DNA of 11,764 nucleotides from an uncultured Victivallales bacterium (GTDB taxonomy: Bacteria > Verrucomicrobiota > Lentisphaeria > Oligosphaerales > JAFGRS01). Of the stretch, positions 1 through 6,588 are shown piece by piece. The notes under the pieces were generated by a model that did not search any database, had not been told where the DNA came from, and was given only the letters and a program-made list of their open reading frames with translations. The position numbers and the translations under genes were made by a program. The stretch is from the NCBI GenBank assembly GCA_903834675.1, contig CAILKC010000933.1, forward strand, positions 1 through 11,764, in the 5' to 3' direction. How positions within the stretch are numbered: position 1 is the first letter of the stretch; every line of letters starts with the position of its first letter.

Positions 1-3000
1 AGCGCCTCGGCGTCAAGCCCGCCCAGAGCGGGGTGGTCAGCCAAGGTTGGGAAACCGCGTCGGGTCAACTGCCGCGCGACGCGCAGTCCGAGCCGTCCAC
101 GCAGCCACTCGGGGTCCTGAGCCATGAGCAAGACGGGGCCGCCGCGGCGCAAGTGCCCTTCGATCAGGGCCAGGTCGGCGCCGCCCTTCGCCAGGGCATT
201 GCGACCGACCACCAGCAGGCGGCCAGTGGCCGCCCCATCCCAGGGCGTTGCGGCGACGCCGAGGCTCTTGAGTAAGGCGGCGGTGTCGCCCAGCGGGTCG
301 AGCAGGGCCACTGCGGGGAGCTCTCCTTTGGCGGGTCGGAAGACGCGGAAGGGGAAGCTGTCAGAGTGTCTGGCCTCGCCCATCGAGCACTCGAGTTGGA
401 TAACGCCATAGACGTTGTCGGCGGCCAGCGCTGCGGGCAGGGTGAAGTTCAGGGGGAGAAGCCTGGTGGTAGCGGCGGCGAGTTCGCCCTCCTGCCGCCC
501 CTCGGCGATGCGTTTACCGCCCATCTCCACCTGCCAGGTGGCGCGGAAGCGCTGTGGTGCGCGGCTGTCGTTGAGCAGCGCCAGTTGCTTCGCGACCTTC
601 TCGCCGGTGCGGTAGTGGTGGGTCTTGTCGACGAAGTCGGGCGCGCCGCCGATCCAGGCCAGGGTTGGCTGGTTGGCGGACGAGAGGGCCTCCGACACCG
701 GGGTGGGGATCATGCCTTCCGGCTGGAGGAAGTGCGCGATGTCAGCATCGGCGCTGGCACGCCAGGTGCCCCGCAGGCCGGGCGCGAACGCGGGCATGGT
801 CACGGCCGGACGCGGCTTGAGACCCATGGCCACGGCGGCGGGGCCGGAGTCCTTCTGCCATCCCTGGTTCGACCACGGCACCATGCCGCCGGTGACACCC
901 CAGGTACGCCAGGCACGCCAGGTGTGGCGCGCGAACCGTGCCTGGAGCTGCAGGTAGCCGGGGTGCAACTGCTCCGCGTCGATGGGGTGCCAGGTGCGCC
1001 AGAGTTGCTCCTTCTCGAACGTGGCCGCGAGGGTGGCGCGGTAGGCCGGGGTTTCGGTGCGGTAGGCGTCCGCGCCCTGGTAGATGGCGCAGAACTCCGA
1101 GTACAGCGGTTCGCTGGTCGAGGCCTGGCCGTAGCCTTGACGACCGCGGTGGAAGGAGGTGTAGAGAGGCGTGCCGAACTCGACCATCAGCAGCGGCATA
1201 TCGCCGTCGGTAACCCAGCGCGAGGGCCATTCCTCGCGCTCTTGCAGAGCGGTGAGGCAGAGGTAGGTGTTGGCGGTGTAGATGTCGCCGACCGGGCCGC
1301 CTGCATGCAGCAGCACCGGCCGGCTCGGGTCGACCTGCTTGATCATTGCCACCGCCTCCTCGCCGAAGGCGGCATTGCGGCGCCACTGGGGATCGTCGAT
1401 CCAGGCCCGGCTCTTGGCGCCGATCAGCTCGGGATTCTGGTCCTGGCCATGTCCGAAACGGTTGGCGCCGGTGGCCCAGGCCACCACCGACGGATGGTTG
1501 CGCAACGCCTTGAGCTGGGGCGTCATGCGCTTCTGCCATCCTTCCTTCACCCCCGGCTTGTTCCACTCGCCCAGCAGGCGACCCTGGCACAGGGCGGGGC
1601 AGATGACGAGGAAGCCGAGGCGGTCGGCCTCGATGCACCAGAGGTCGTCGAACTCGGGCCGGCCCCGCTCGTCCCGGTCCCAGGGCCAGAGTTCGATAGC
1701 GTTGAAGCCGTTGGCGCGGAGCCCGGCAAAGAACGCGGCCATCAGCGCGCGGTTGCCGTTGACCAGTGCCTCCGCGTTGACGTGCGTGGGCCGGAGGCGT
1801 ATCTCCTTTTCATTCAGCAGGAAGCGTTTGCCATCGAGGCGGAACTCGCGGACGCCGAAGGGCTCCAGCAGCGCATCGTCGAGGCCGGGCCCCCGAGCGG
1901 TGAGTTCGAGGGTGTAGAGGTTGGGCGTGTCGGTATCCCACAGCCGCGGCTCGGCCCAGTTCCAGGTGGTGGCGAGGGTGCCGATACCAGCGCTGGCGGC
2001 GAGGTTCGCGCTGAACCGCTGGGCCACCGCTCCCTGGGCGTCGCGCACCACGGCGCTCAAGGCGACGGTCCCCGCCGTCGCCAGTCCGGCGTAGTCCAGT
2101 TCGAGCGCGAGGCTGTGTTCGCGTACGGAGGTGCGGATACCGCAGTTTGTGAGATAGGCGCCGGCCGGCCGGCTGGAGAGCTGCGCGTCGCCAATCACGC
2201 CGCGGGTGCCCAGAGTCGCAGTCTCCTTGATGACCTGGCCCTCGCCCGTGCCCATGAAACGGGTGACCTCAGCGGCATCGGTCACCGCCACCAGCTTGAG
2301 GCGCAGGCGGTGGGTCTGCCCGGGGCGGATTGCCGTGGTGAGATCGACCTCGCCACCGGGCCAGGCTATGCGCCCGACCTCCCGGCCGTCGATGAACACC
2401 GCGGCATCGGTCGAAACGCGCTGGAGGTCGAGCAGGATGGCACGTCCAGACCAGGCCGCCGGAATCGTCAGATCGCGCTCGTACCAAGCGGCCGGGGTTT
2501 CGCCGTCGAAGCCATCCCAGGACGGGCCACTGGCTCGAGTTACCCCCTCGAACGCGCCCCAGGCCCGCCAACTGCCGGGCACCCGGACCCAGCCCCAGCC
2601 GGTGTTCTGCGGGGTGACCACCGCGGGACCGAGAGCGGGCTGGAAACGCCAGAGCCCGTTGAGGCAGATGCTGGCACGACGCGGCCCCCGTTCCTCGAGC
2701 GGCTCCTGGCCCCAGGTCAACAACTGACCGGCGGGCAGGCGGCTATCGATGCCTTCGCCACGTTTGGCGAGCAGTTCCACGCGCAGGCCCCGCAGCTCCC
2801 ATTCGCCCACCGCTTCGAAGATGGCCGGCGAGATTTTCACCCTTGCCGCTCCGACCGGGATGGGCACATCCTGCTCGCCCGCGACCCAGCCCTCGGTGGG
2901 CTTCTGCCAATTGCCCGCGACGAGGTGGATGACCTTGTCGTCAGGGCCGAGGAACGTGAGGGCGATGCGGGCGTCGTTCCAGCTTTCCCGCCCGGGAGCG

Positions 3001-3329
3001 AGGGCTCTCACCTGCACCTGGTAGGTGAAGCGCAGGACACTCCAGGCGGGATCGAGCACAAGCTCCTGCGTGGCGGAGGTCGAGGACGGCGCCGTCGTCT
3101 TTAGCGCCAGCGTGGTGGTGTCCCCCTCGGTTACGATCGTCACGCCGGTATCGGCCAAACGCCATCCCGCCGGGCGCCCAGACGCGTCGAGCGCCTTGAA
3201 GTCGCCGTTGGTGATGAGCGATGCCCTCGCTGCAAGACCCTCGCCCGCGGCGGCGGCGCGGGCGGCAAACCCACCCAGCAGCAGAGCGGCAGCGAGAGCG
3301 GAAGCGATGCGCATACGGCGTGTTCTCAT
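1..3329 (-). CDS. Secreted GH2-like glycoside hydrolase (C-terminus cut by window edge)
   Basis: I translated the minus strand from ATG at 3329 and found it open to base 1, giving 1109 residues with no stop. A signal peptide (MRTRRMRIASALAAALLLGG, then an Ala-rich cleavage region near residue 28) predicts export. Residues ~35-190 look like a beta-sandwich binding module (NGDF..., ...GWRL). A GH2 sugar-binding-like domain follows (~220-380; LNGLWRF near N224, VPGSW at 250-254), then an Ig-like domain to about 490. The TIM barrel spans ~491-830 (FGVREFRLDGKRFLLNEKEI, HPSVVAW from H612, MVEFG with candidate nucleophile E717). A C-terminal Ig-like region and a Rossmann-like, glutamine-amidotransferase-like domain (~1010 on) run off the edge. 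At the usual acid/base site (Asn-Glu in GH2) the protein reads GANRFGHGQ (N623, R624). The start is supported by GGAG at 3335-3338. Substrate is unknown; a beta-galactosidase, beta-glucuronidase or related activity on pectin side chains is plausible from context. The gene lies 82 bp after the preceding hydrolase, with no terminator seen between them. Confidence 0.85.
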   Translation of the reverse strand, partial: MRTRRMRIASALAAALLLGGFAARAAAAGEGLAARASLITNGDFKALDASGRPAGWRLADTGVTIVTEGDTTTLALKTTAPSSTSATQELVLDPAWSVLRFTYQVQVRALAPGRESWNDARIALTFLGPDDKVIHLVAGNWQKPTEGWVAGEQDVPIPVGAARVKISPAIFEAVGEWELRGLRVELLAKRGEGIDSRLPAGQLLTWGQEPLEERGPRRASICLNGLWRFQPALGPAVVTPQNTGWGWVRVPGSWRAWGAFEGVTRASGPSWDGFDGETPAAWYERDLTIPAAWSGRAILLDLQRVSTDAAVFIDGREVGRIAWPGGEVDLTTAIRPGQTHRLRLKLVAVTDAAEVTRFMGTGEGQVIKETATLGTRGVIGDAQLSSRPAGAYLTNCGIRTSVREHSLALELDYAGLATAGTVALSAVVRDAQGAVAQRFSANLAASAGIGTLATTWNWAEPRLWDTDTPNLYTLELTARGPGLDDALLEPFGVREFRLDGKRFLLNEKEIRLRPTHVNAEALVNGNRALMAAFFAGLRANGFNAIELWPWDRDERGRPEFDDLWCIEADRLGFLVICPALCQGRLLGEWNKPGVKEGWQKRMTPQLKALRNHPSVVAWATGANRFGHGQDQNPELIGAKSRAWIDDPQWRRNAAFGEEAVAMIKQVDPSRPVLLHAGGPVGDIYTANTYLCLTALQEREEWPSRWVTDGDMPLLMVEFGTPLYTSFHRGRQGYGQASTSEPLYSEFCAIYQGADAYRTETPAYRATLAATFEKEQLWRTWHPIDAEQLHPGYLQLQARFARHTWRAWRTWGVTGGMVPWSNQGWQKDSGPAAVAMGLKPRPAVTMPAFAPGLRGTWRASADADIAHFLQPEGMIPTPVSEALSSANQPTLAWIGGAPDFVDKTHHYRTGEKVAKQLALLNDSRAPQRFRATWQVEMGGKRIAEGRQEGELAAATTRLLPLNFTLPAALAADNVYGVIQLECSMGEARHSDSFPFRVFRPAKGELPAVALLDPLGDTAALLKSLGVAATPWDGAATGRLLVVGRNALAKGGADLALIEGHLRRGGPVLLMAQDPEWLRGRLGLRVARQLTRRGFPTLADHPALGGLDAEA

Positions 3330-3334
3330 GGTGA

Positions 3335-3338
3335 CTCC
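3335..3338 (-). promoter_or_regulatory. Ribosome binding site of the GH2-like gene
   Basis: Read on the minus strand this is GGAG, five bases before the ATG at 3329. It favours that start over the in-frame ATG five codons later, and it leaves a normal n-region (RTRR) on the signal peptide. The 82-bp gap between genes (3330-3411) shows no convincing promoter or terminator. Confidence 0.55.
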
Positions 3339-3411
3339 AGGGAGTGGTTGTGAGCGCGTCGCGCCACCGTATACTCAGGAACTGGCGCCTGCATTCGCTT
3401 GCCGCCGGGGA

Positions 3412-4383
3412 TCACCCCAGTCGGCGCAGGAAGTCTGTGGCCAGGCGGGCGAGTTGTGTTTTCAGGGCCATGGAAGGGAAGTTGTGGGTGGCGTTGGGGA
3501 TCTCCAGAAACTCGATGGGCAGCTTCTTCTCGCGAGCGTAGTCGCCGAAGTAGGCGAGGGCAGCCGGGGCATCGGGGTCGGCGGTGCCGTAGACCATCAA
3601 GGCCGGCAGGTCGGAGCGCAGATTGGCCAGGTGCTTCTTGGGCGGCTCTTTGGCCTGGCCGCGGCTTTCGGTGGCGGTGGCCTTGGCCGTACGCCCGAGC
3701 CCGGCGGCTGCAGGCGGGGCGGGTGGGGCACCGGCGCCCTCTTTGCGGCGGTTCTGGCCCTTTTTCAGAAAGTGTCCGAAGAGCACATTGGCGACCTGGC
3801 GGAGGTGAAGGTCTCCGCGGCAGAGTCGGCGCCAGGTTTCTCCGTGCAAGGCCTTGCGCAGGTAGACGCCGCCGTAGTGCCAGGTGCGGTGCAGGTCGCG
3901 GCCGAAGGCATCGCCGTCGGAGAATGGGTAGACGCTGAGCAGGATCAGGCCGCGGGCGAGCGGCAGACGCGGCAGGGTGCCGATGGTCACATTGCCGCCC
4001 GAACAGAGGCCGATGTAGACCAGGCGTTTGACGCCGCGGCTGGCCAGCCAGGCCGAGGCCGCCACCAGGTCGTCGGCCATGGTGACGAGGCTGCTCTCCA
4101 GGCCCTCGCCGCCGCTCTCGCCGCGCCCGCGGAAGTCGAAGCGTAAGGTGGCATAGCCCGCGGCGGCCAACTCGCGGCCAAGGAAGGTAAGGACGCCGTG
4201 CGGGCCGCTGCGGTAGCCGCTCCAGCCATGCACCAGCACGACGCCGGTGGGGCACGGCTCGGCGGGCAGGGCCAGGTTGCCGCAGACGAGGGCGCCGCCG
4301 ACGGTCAGGGTGACGACTTCCTCGATCACGTCCGGGGCCAGGTCGAGGCGTGGTTCAAGCCTTGCGGTCAGATCATTTTCCAT
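3412..4383 (-). CDS. Alpha/beta hydrolase with complete catalytic triad
   Basis: This 323-residue protein has no signal peptide and is predicted cytoplasmic. It shows the alpha/beta-hydrolase fold in order: VLVHGWSGYR (oxyanion-hole strand, ~49-58), the LRFDFRGRGESGG loop (~80-92), nucleophile elbow GLCSGGN with S128, acid strand MVYGTADPD (D269 or D271), and NATHNF with catalytic H300. The GLCSG form, with Leu two residues before Ser, recalls S33-type hydrolases and exosortase A system-associated hydrolase 1. A low-complexity Ala/Pro/Lys insert (~205-250) sits before the last strands, where cap domains or linkers often occur. The ATG at 4383 is chosen because it lies in an 11-base overlap (ATGGAAAATGA) with the upstream stop; an upstream in-frame TTG at 4449 would give an odd Arg/His/Pro-rich leader. 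There is no clear Shine-Dalgarno, so translation probably depends on reinitiation after the upstream gene. Substrate is unknown; esterase or deacylase activity on imported oligosaccharides is a guess from context. Confidence 0.85.
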   Translation of the reverse strand: MENDLTARLEPRLDLAPDVIEEVVTLTVGGALVCGNLALPAEPCPTGVVLVHGWSGYRSGPHGVLTFLGRELAAAGYATLRFDFRGRGESGGEGLESSLVTMADDLVAASAWLASRGVKRLVYIGLCSGGNVTIGTLPRLPLARGLILLSVYPFSDGDAFGRDLHRTWHYGGVYLRKALHGETWRRLCRGDLHLRQVANVLFGHFLKKGQNRRKEGAGAPPAPPAAAGLGRTAKATATESRGQAKEPPKKHLANLRSDLPALMVYGTADPDAPAALAYFGDYAREKKLPIEFLEIPNATHNFPSMALKTQLARLATDFLRRLG

Positions 4384-5677
4384 GGGGCAACCCCGGGGGC
4401 TGTGGTGTCGGCGCGGCCAGGCGGTCTTTGCCGTCATCGGGAGGCACAAAGCGGTAGGCGAACCGGCCCAGTCGTCGCATGGCCTCCTGGGCGGGGGCGG
4501 CGGTGAGGGTATCGGTGAAACCGCGCTGGGTGCCGGGGGGGATTTCCAGGATAGCTTCCTGTCCGGCCTGGCTCAAGCGCGCCAGGACCTCGCGGTGCGA
4601 CTCTTCGGCCAGGGTCCCGAGGTTCGCTTCAGGCAGGAGCATAAGCACGGGGCAGTGGATGGCGGCGGCTTGCAGCACCACGCTGCGCTGGGCCATCCAG
4701 GCCAATTGAGCGGCTGGCTCGCGGTTGCAGAACGACTCCCAGTCCGGCCAGCGGTTCTCGCGGCGGGCCAGGCGGTTCCAGTACTCTCGGAAGGGGTCCA
4801 GCCGCTCGGCCTCGGCGACGGCCACACAGGCGGGCAGGGCGGAGCGGGTGGCTGCGAGCAGGGCACTGGTGGCGCCGCGACCGAGGCCGAGCAGGGCGCA
4901 GGAGTGGGGCCGGACGACGGGCAATCCGGCGGCGCCCTGCATGGCGGTGAGAACGTCGGTACACTCGCCGGCCAGGTCTGCCGCGAGGCCCTCGCTGCGG
5001 TATGAGGTCAGGCTGGGGATGTCCGGAGCCGTCAGGCGCTGGCCGCGCAGGCCTGGCGCCATCACGGCGTAACCCTTACGGCACTGCTCACTCAGCCAGG
5101 CAATCTCGTCGGTGCAGATGCCGTCCTGGCCGCGATGCACATAGACCAGGAGCGGAAAGCTGTGCCCCGGCGGGATGGACTGCGGGACCATGAGCAGGCC
5201 ATACTGCGCCCCGGCGTCCGTGGTCCAGGTGACCACAAAGGCAGTCACCAGGTACAGGTCCCGCCCCTCGACCTGATGCAGCGGCTTCAGGCGCCCGTCG
5301 CGCAGCGCGGGCCAGGTCGGCGCGGGCAGGGCCTGGATGCCGTTCAGGGCTTTTCTGCCCGCGGCCCAGGCTGCCGCCGCGGTGTCTCTGGCGTCCTTCG
5401 CCGCGGCTGTGCGGCCGTCGAACCAGCACTGCAGGGCCGCGGCGCAGTCCAGGGCCCCCAGCAGCGGCTGGCGCAGCGCCTCGACCAGGGGCCGCTCGCT
5501 CTCGTGGATGCTGTCTGGCGACTGCCAGGCCAGCCCTTCGAGCCCGGTTCGAACCGAGTCCTGCGCCGCCAATGGGAGCAGGCCGAACGCCAGGCATAGG
5601 CAAAGAACCCGGCTGTGGCCGGAGAGGCCAGAGGCTGAGGCGCCGCGGCGGCGCGGGGATTTCGCCTGGGGGCTCAC
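4373..5677 (-). CDS. Secreted alpha/beta-hydrolase-fold protein lacking the catalytic triad
   Basis: This 434-residue protein starts at GTG 5677, with GGAGG ten bases upstream. A basic N-terminus (KSPRRR) followed by a hydrophobic stretch (~22-38, VLCLCLAFGLLPLAA) predicts a signal peptide cleaved near AAQD. An N-terminal helical region (~45-115) leads to a hydrolase core resembling the acetyl-xylan-esterase/dienelactone-hydrolase superfamily: FPLLVYVHRGQDG (~174-186), GYAVMAPGLRGQ (~202-213), elbow LLGLGRGATSAL (~262-273), LMLLPEANLG (~345-354) and ILEIPPGTQRGF (~376-387). At the elbow GxSxG reads GLGRG, with G266 at the nucleophile position. The expected His in the last motif reads R385 (or Q384), and the acid strand has Glu, not Asp. 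All three positions look substituted, so it is probably a non-catalytic binding or scaffold protein, or uses other residues. The reading frame is intact, which argues against a decaying pseudogene. It shares GTGA with the upstream gene and 11 bases with the downstream one. Confidence 0.8.
   Translation of the reverse strand: MSPQAKSPRRRGASASGLSGHSRVLCLCLAFGLLPLAAQDSVRTGLEGLAWQSPDSIHESERPLVEALRQPLLGALDCAAALQCWFDGRTAAAKDARDTAAAAWAAGRKALNGIQALPAPTWPALRDGRLKPLHQVEGRDLYLVTAFVVTWTTDAGAQYGLLMVPQSIPPGHSFPLLVYVHRGQDGICTDEIAWLSEQCRKGYAVMAPGLRGQRLTAPDIPSLTSYRSEGLAADLAGECTDVLTAMQGAAGLPVVRPHSCALLGLGRGATSALLAATRSALPACVAVAEAERLDPFREYWNRLARRENRWPDWESFCNREPAAQLAWMAQRSVVLQAAAIHCPVLMLLPEANLGTLAEESHREVLARLSQAGQEAILEIPPGTQRGFTDTLTAAPAQEAMRRLGRFAYRFVPPDDGKDRLAAPTPQPPGLPHGK
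5674..5677 (-). other. GTGA start/stop overlap between the first two hydrolase genes
   Basis: The TGA of the upstream hydrolase (5676-5674) overlaps the GTG of the next (5677-5675). A GGAGG lies within the 3' end of the upstream gene at 5688-5692. This arrangement indicates translational coupling of the two products. Confidence 0.8.
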
Positions 5678-6522
5678 GGCGAGCGAGCCTCCGGCGGGCT
5701 GGCCGGTCCGTGCAGCGCTTCGATAAAGGCCAGCACTGCGTCCTGGACCGCATCAGACTCGTAGTACTCGAGTTGGCCCCAGAAGGGCTTATCACGCACG
5801 ACCTCGGCCCGGCCCGGGGCTGGCGCCGCCGCGCGCTCGGTCAGCGATTTCCAAGCCGGCGGAAAGGTCTTCGATCCCGAGACACGCAGCACTTGCAGCG
5901 GGCAGTCCGGGCTCAGGCTTGCCAGGCGGGAGGCCAAGCTCTCGGGACGCAGCTCGGTGGCCAAGCGGGCGCTGACCTCGAAACCGCCAAAGTCGACCGT
6001 CTCGCCGCGGCTCCAGCGCGCGGCACTGTCGTCGGCGCCGGCGTGGGTGCCGGAGACGACCTGTTTGAGGCGCTCACGGCGGTCCAGGTCCCGCAGGCAT
6101 TCTTCGCCTGAGAGCACGGGCTCCACCAGGGCCACGGCTCGGGCGCCGCGGTGGGTGGCCGCGTGCAGCGCCTGGAAGGCGCCCAGGCGGACGCCGACGG
6201 CCACCCAGGCGCCGACTGCGGTCTGGGTTTGGGCAAAAGCGCCCGCGGCGACGGCGTCGTCCTGCCAATCCTGCCAGGTAGCGGCGGCGTGGGTGCCGGC
6301 GCTCTCGCCGGTGCCGCTGAGATCGAAGCGCAAGGTGGTGAAGCCGCGCTCGGCACAAGCGCGCGCCAGGCGCACCAGCACTCGGAAGGCGCTCCTTTTC
6401 TCCTCACCGAAGGCATCGTAGAGCACGACTGCCAGCGCTCGCGGGCGGGCTGGCCGGAAGACCGTTCCGTACAGCCGTCGCGACCCGACAGTCAGATAGC
6501 CACTGGTCTGCGTCTGACCCAT
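5674..6522 (-). CDS. Exosortase A system-associated hydrolase 2-like protein (Arg at nucleophile site)
   Basis: This 282-residue alpha/beta-hydrolase-fold protein has no signal peptide or membrane segment. From family knowledge I match it to the hydrolase 2 family linked to exosortase A systems (TIGR03101). Shared features are an early FGEEKRSAFR motif (~38-47; the family has FAEEMNKSR), LRFDLSGTGESAG (~64-76), a WQDWQDD segment (~83-89), elbow VGVRLGAFQAL (~109-119; family GLRLGALLAL), EPVLSGEECL (~134-143) and a late PFWGQLE (~246-252). At the elbow, GVRLG puts R112 where Ser normally lies. From memory this substitution is common in the family, so it is likely ancestral. I chose ATG 6522 because GGGAG sits seven bases upstream (6530-6534); the longer GTG start at 6567 has no comparable site. 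The gene begins 66 bp after the lyase and overlaps the next gene by GTGA. No exosortase, glycosyltransferase or PEP-CTERM tail is seen in the window. Function is unknown. Confidence 0.8.
   Translation of the reverse strand: MGQTQTSGYLTVGSRRLYGTVFRPARPRALAVVLYDAFGEEKRSAFRVLVRLARACAERGFTTLRFDLSGTGESAGTHAAATWQDWQDDAVAAGAFAQTQTAVGAWVAVGVRLGAFQALHAATHRGARAVALVEPVLSGEECLRDLDRRERLKQVVSGTHAGADDSAARWSRGETVDFGGFEVSARLATELRPESLASRLASLSPDCPLQVLRVSGSKTFPPAWKSLTERAAAPAPGRAEVVRDKPFWGQLEYYESDAVQDAVLAFIEALHGPASPPEARSP
5688..5692 (-). promoter_or_regulatory. Ribosome binding site of the second hydrolase
   Basis: GGAGG on the minus strand, ten bases before the GTG at 5677 and inside the upstream coding sequence. 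It supports use of this rare-class start codon. Confidence 0.55.
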
Positions 6523-6529
6523 GCACGCA

Positions 6530-6534
6530 CTCCC
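6530..6534 (-). promoter_or_regulatory. Ribosome binding site deciding the first hydrolase's start
   Basis: GGGAG on the minus strand, seven bases before ATG 6522. It decides between that start and the in-frame GTG at 6567. Confidence 0.6.
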
Positions 6535-6558
6535 GGCGGGACGGTGCCCGCGGCTCTC

Positions 6559-6588
6559 GACCGGCACTTTTCGGCGCTTTCCGGCGCT
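6559..6588 (-). repeat. Three imperfect decamers after the lyase stop codon
   Basis: Immediately after the lyase TAG the minus strand reads AGCGCCGGAA, AGCGCCGAAA, AGTGCCGGTC: three tandem ten-base units with one to three differences. No hairpin with a T-run follows, so it does not look like a terminator. Confidence 0.4.

Noticed and set aside
366..3104. A 912-codon open frame on the plus strand
   Set aside because: It lies entirely antisense to the GH2-like gene, its product is a Gly/Ala/Arg/His-rich string without domain motifs, and such long shadow frames arise from GC-biased third positions. The opposite strand shows a signal peptide and GH2 motifs in one unbroken frame.
3340..3400. Promoter before the GH2-like gene (TATACG on the minus strand near 3370)
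   Set aside because: No acceptable -35 hexamer lies 16-18 bases upstream; the match is expected by chance.
4384..4449. N-terminal extension of the intact hydrolase from an upstream TTG
   Set aside because: The leader is Arg/His/Pro-rich, unlike the family, lies deep inside the upstream gene and has no ribosome site. ATG 4383 gives a normal N-terminus.
6523..6567. Longer GTG start for the first hydrolase
   Set aside because: No Shine-Dalgarno precedes it, whereas GGGAG stands at proper spacing before ATG 6522.
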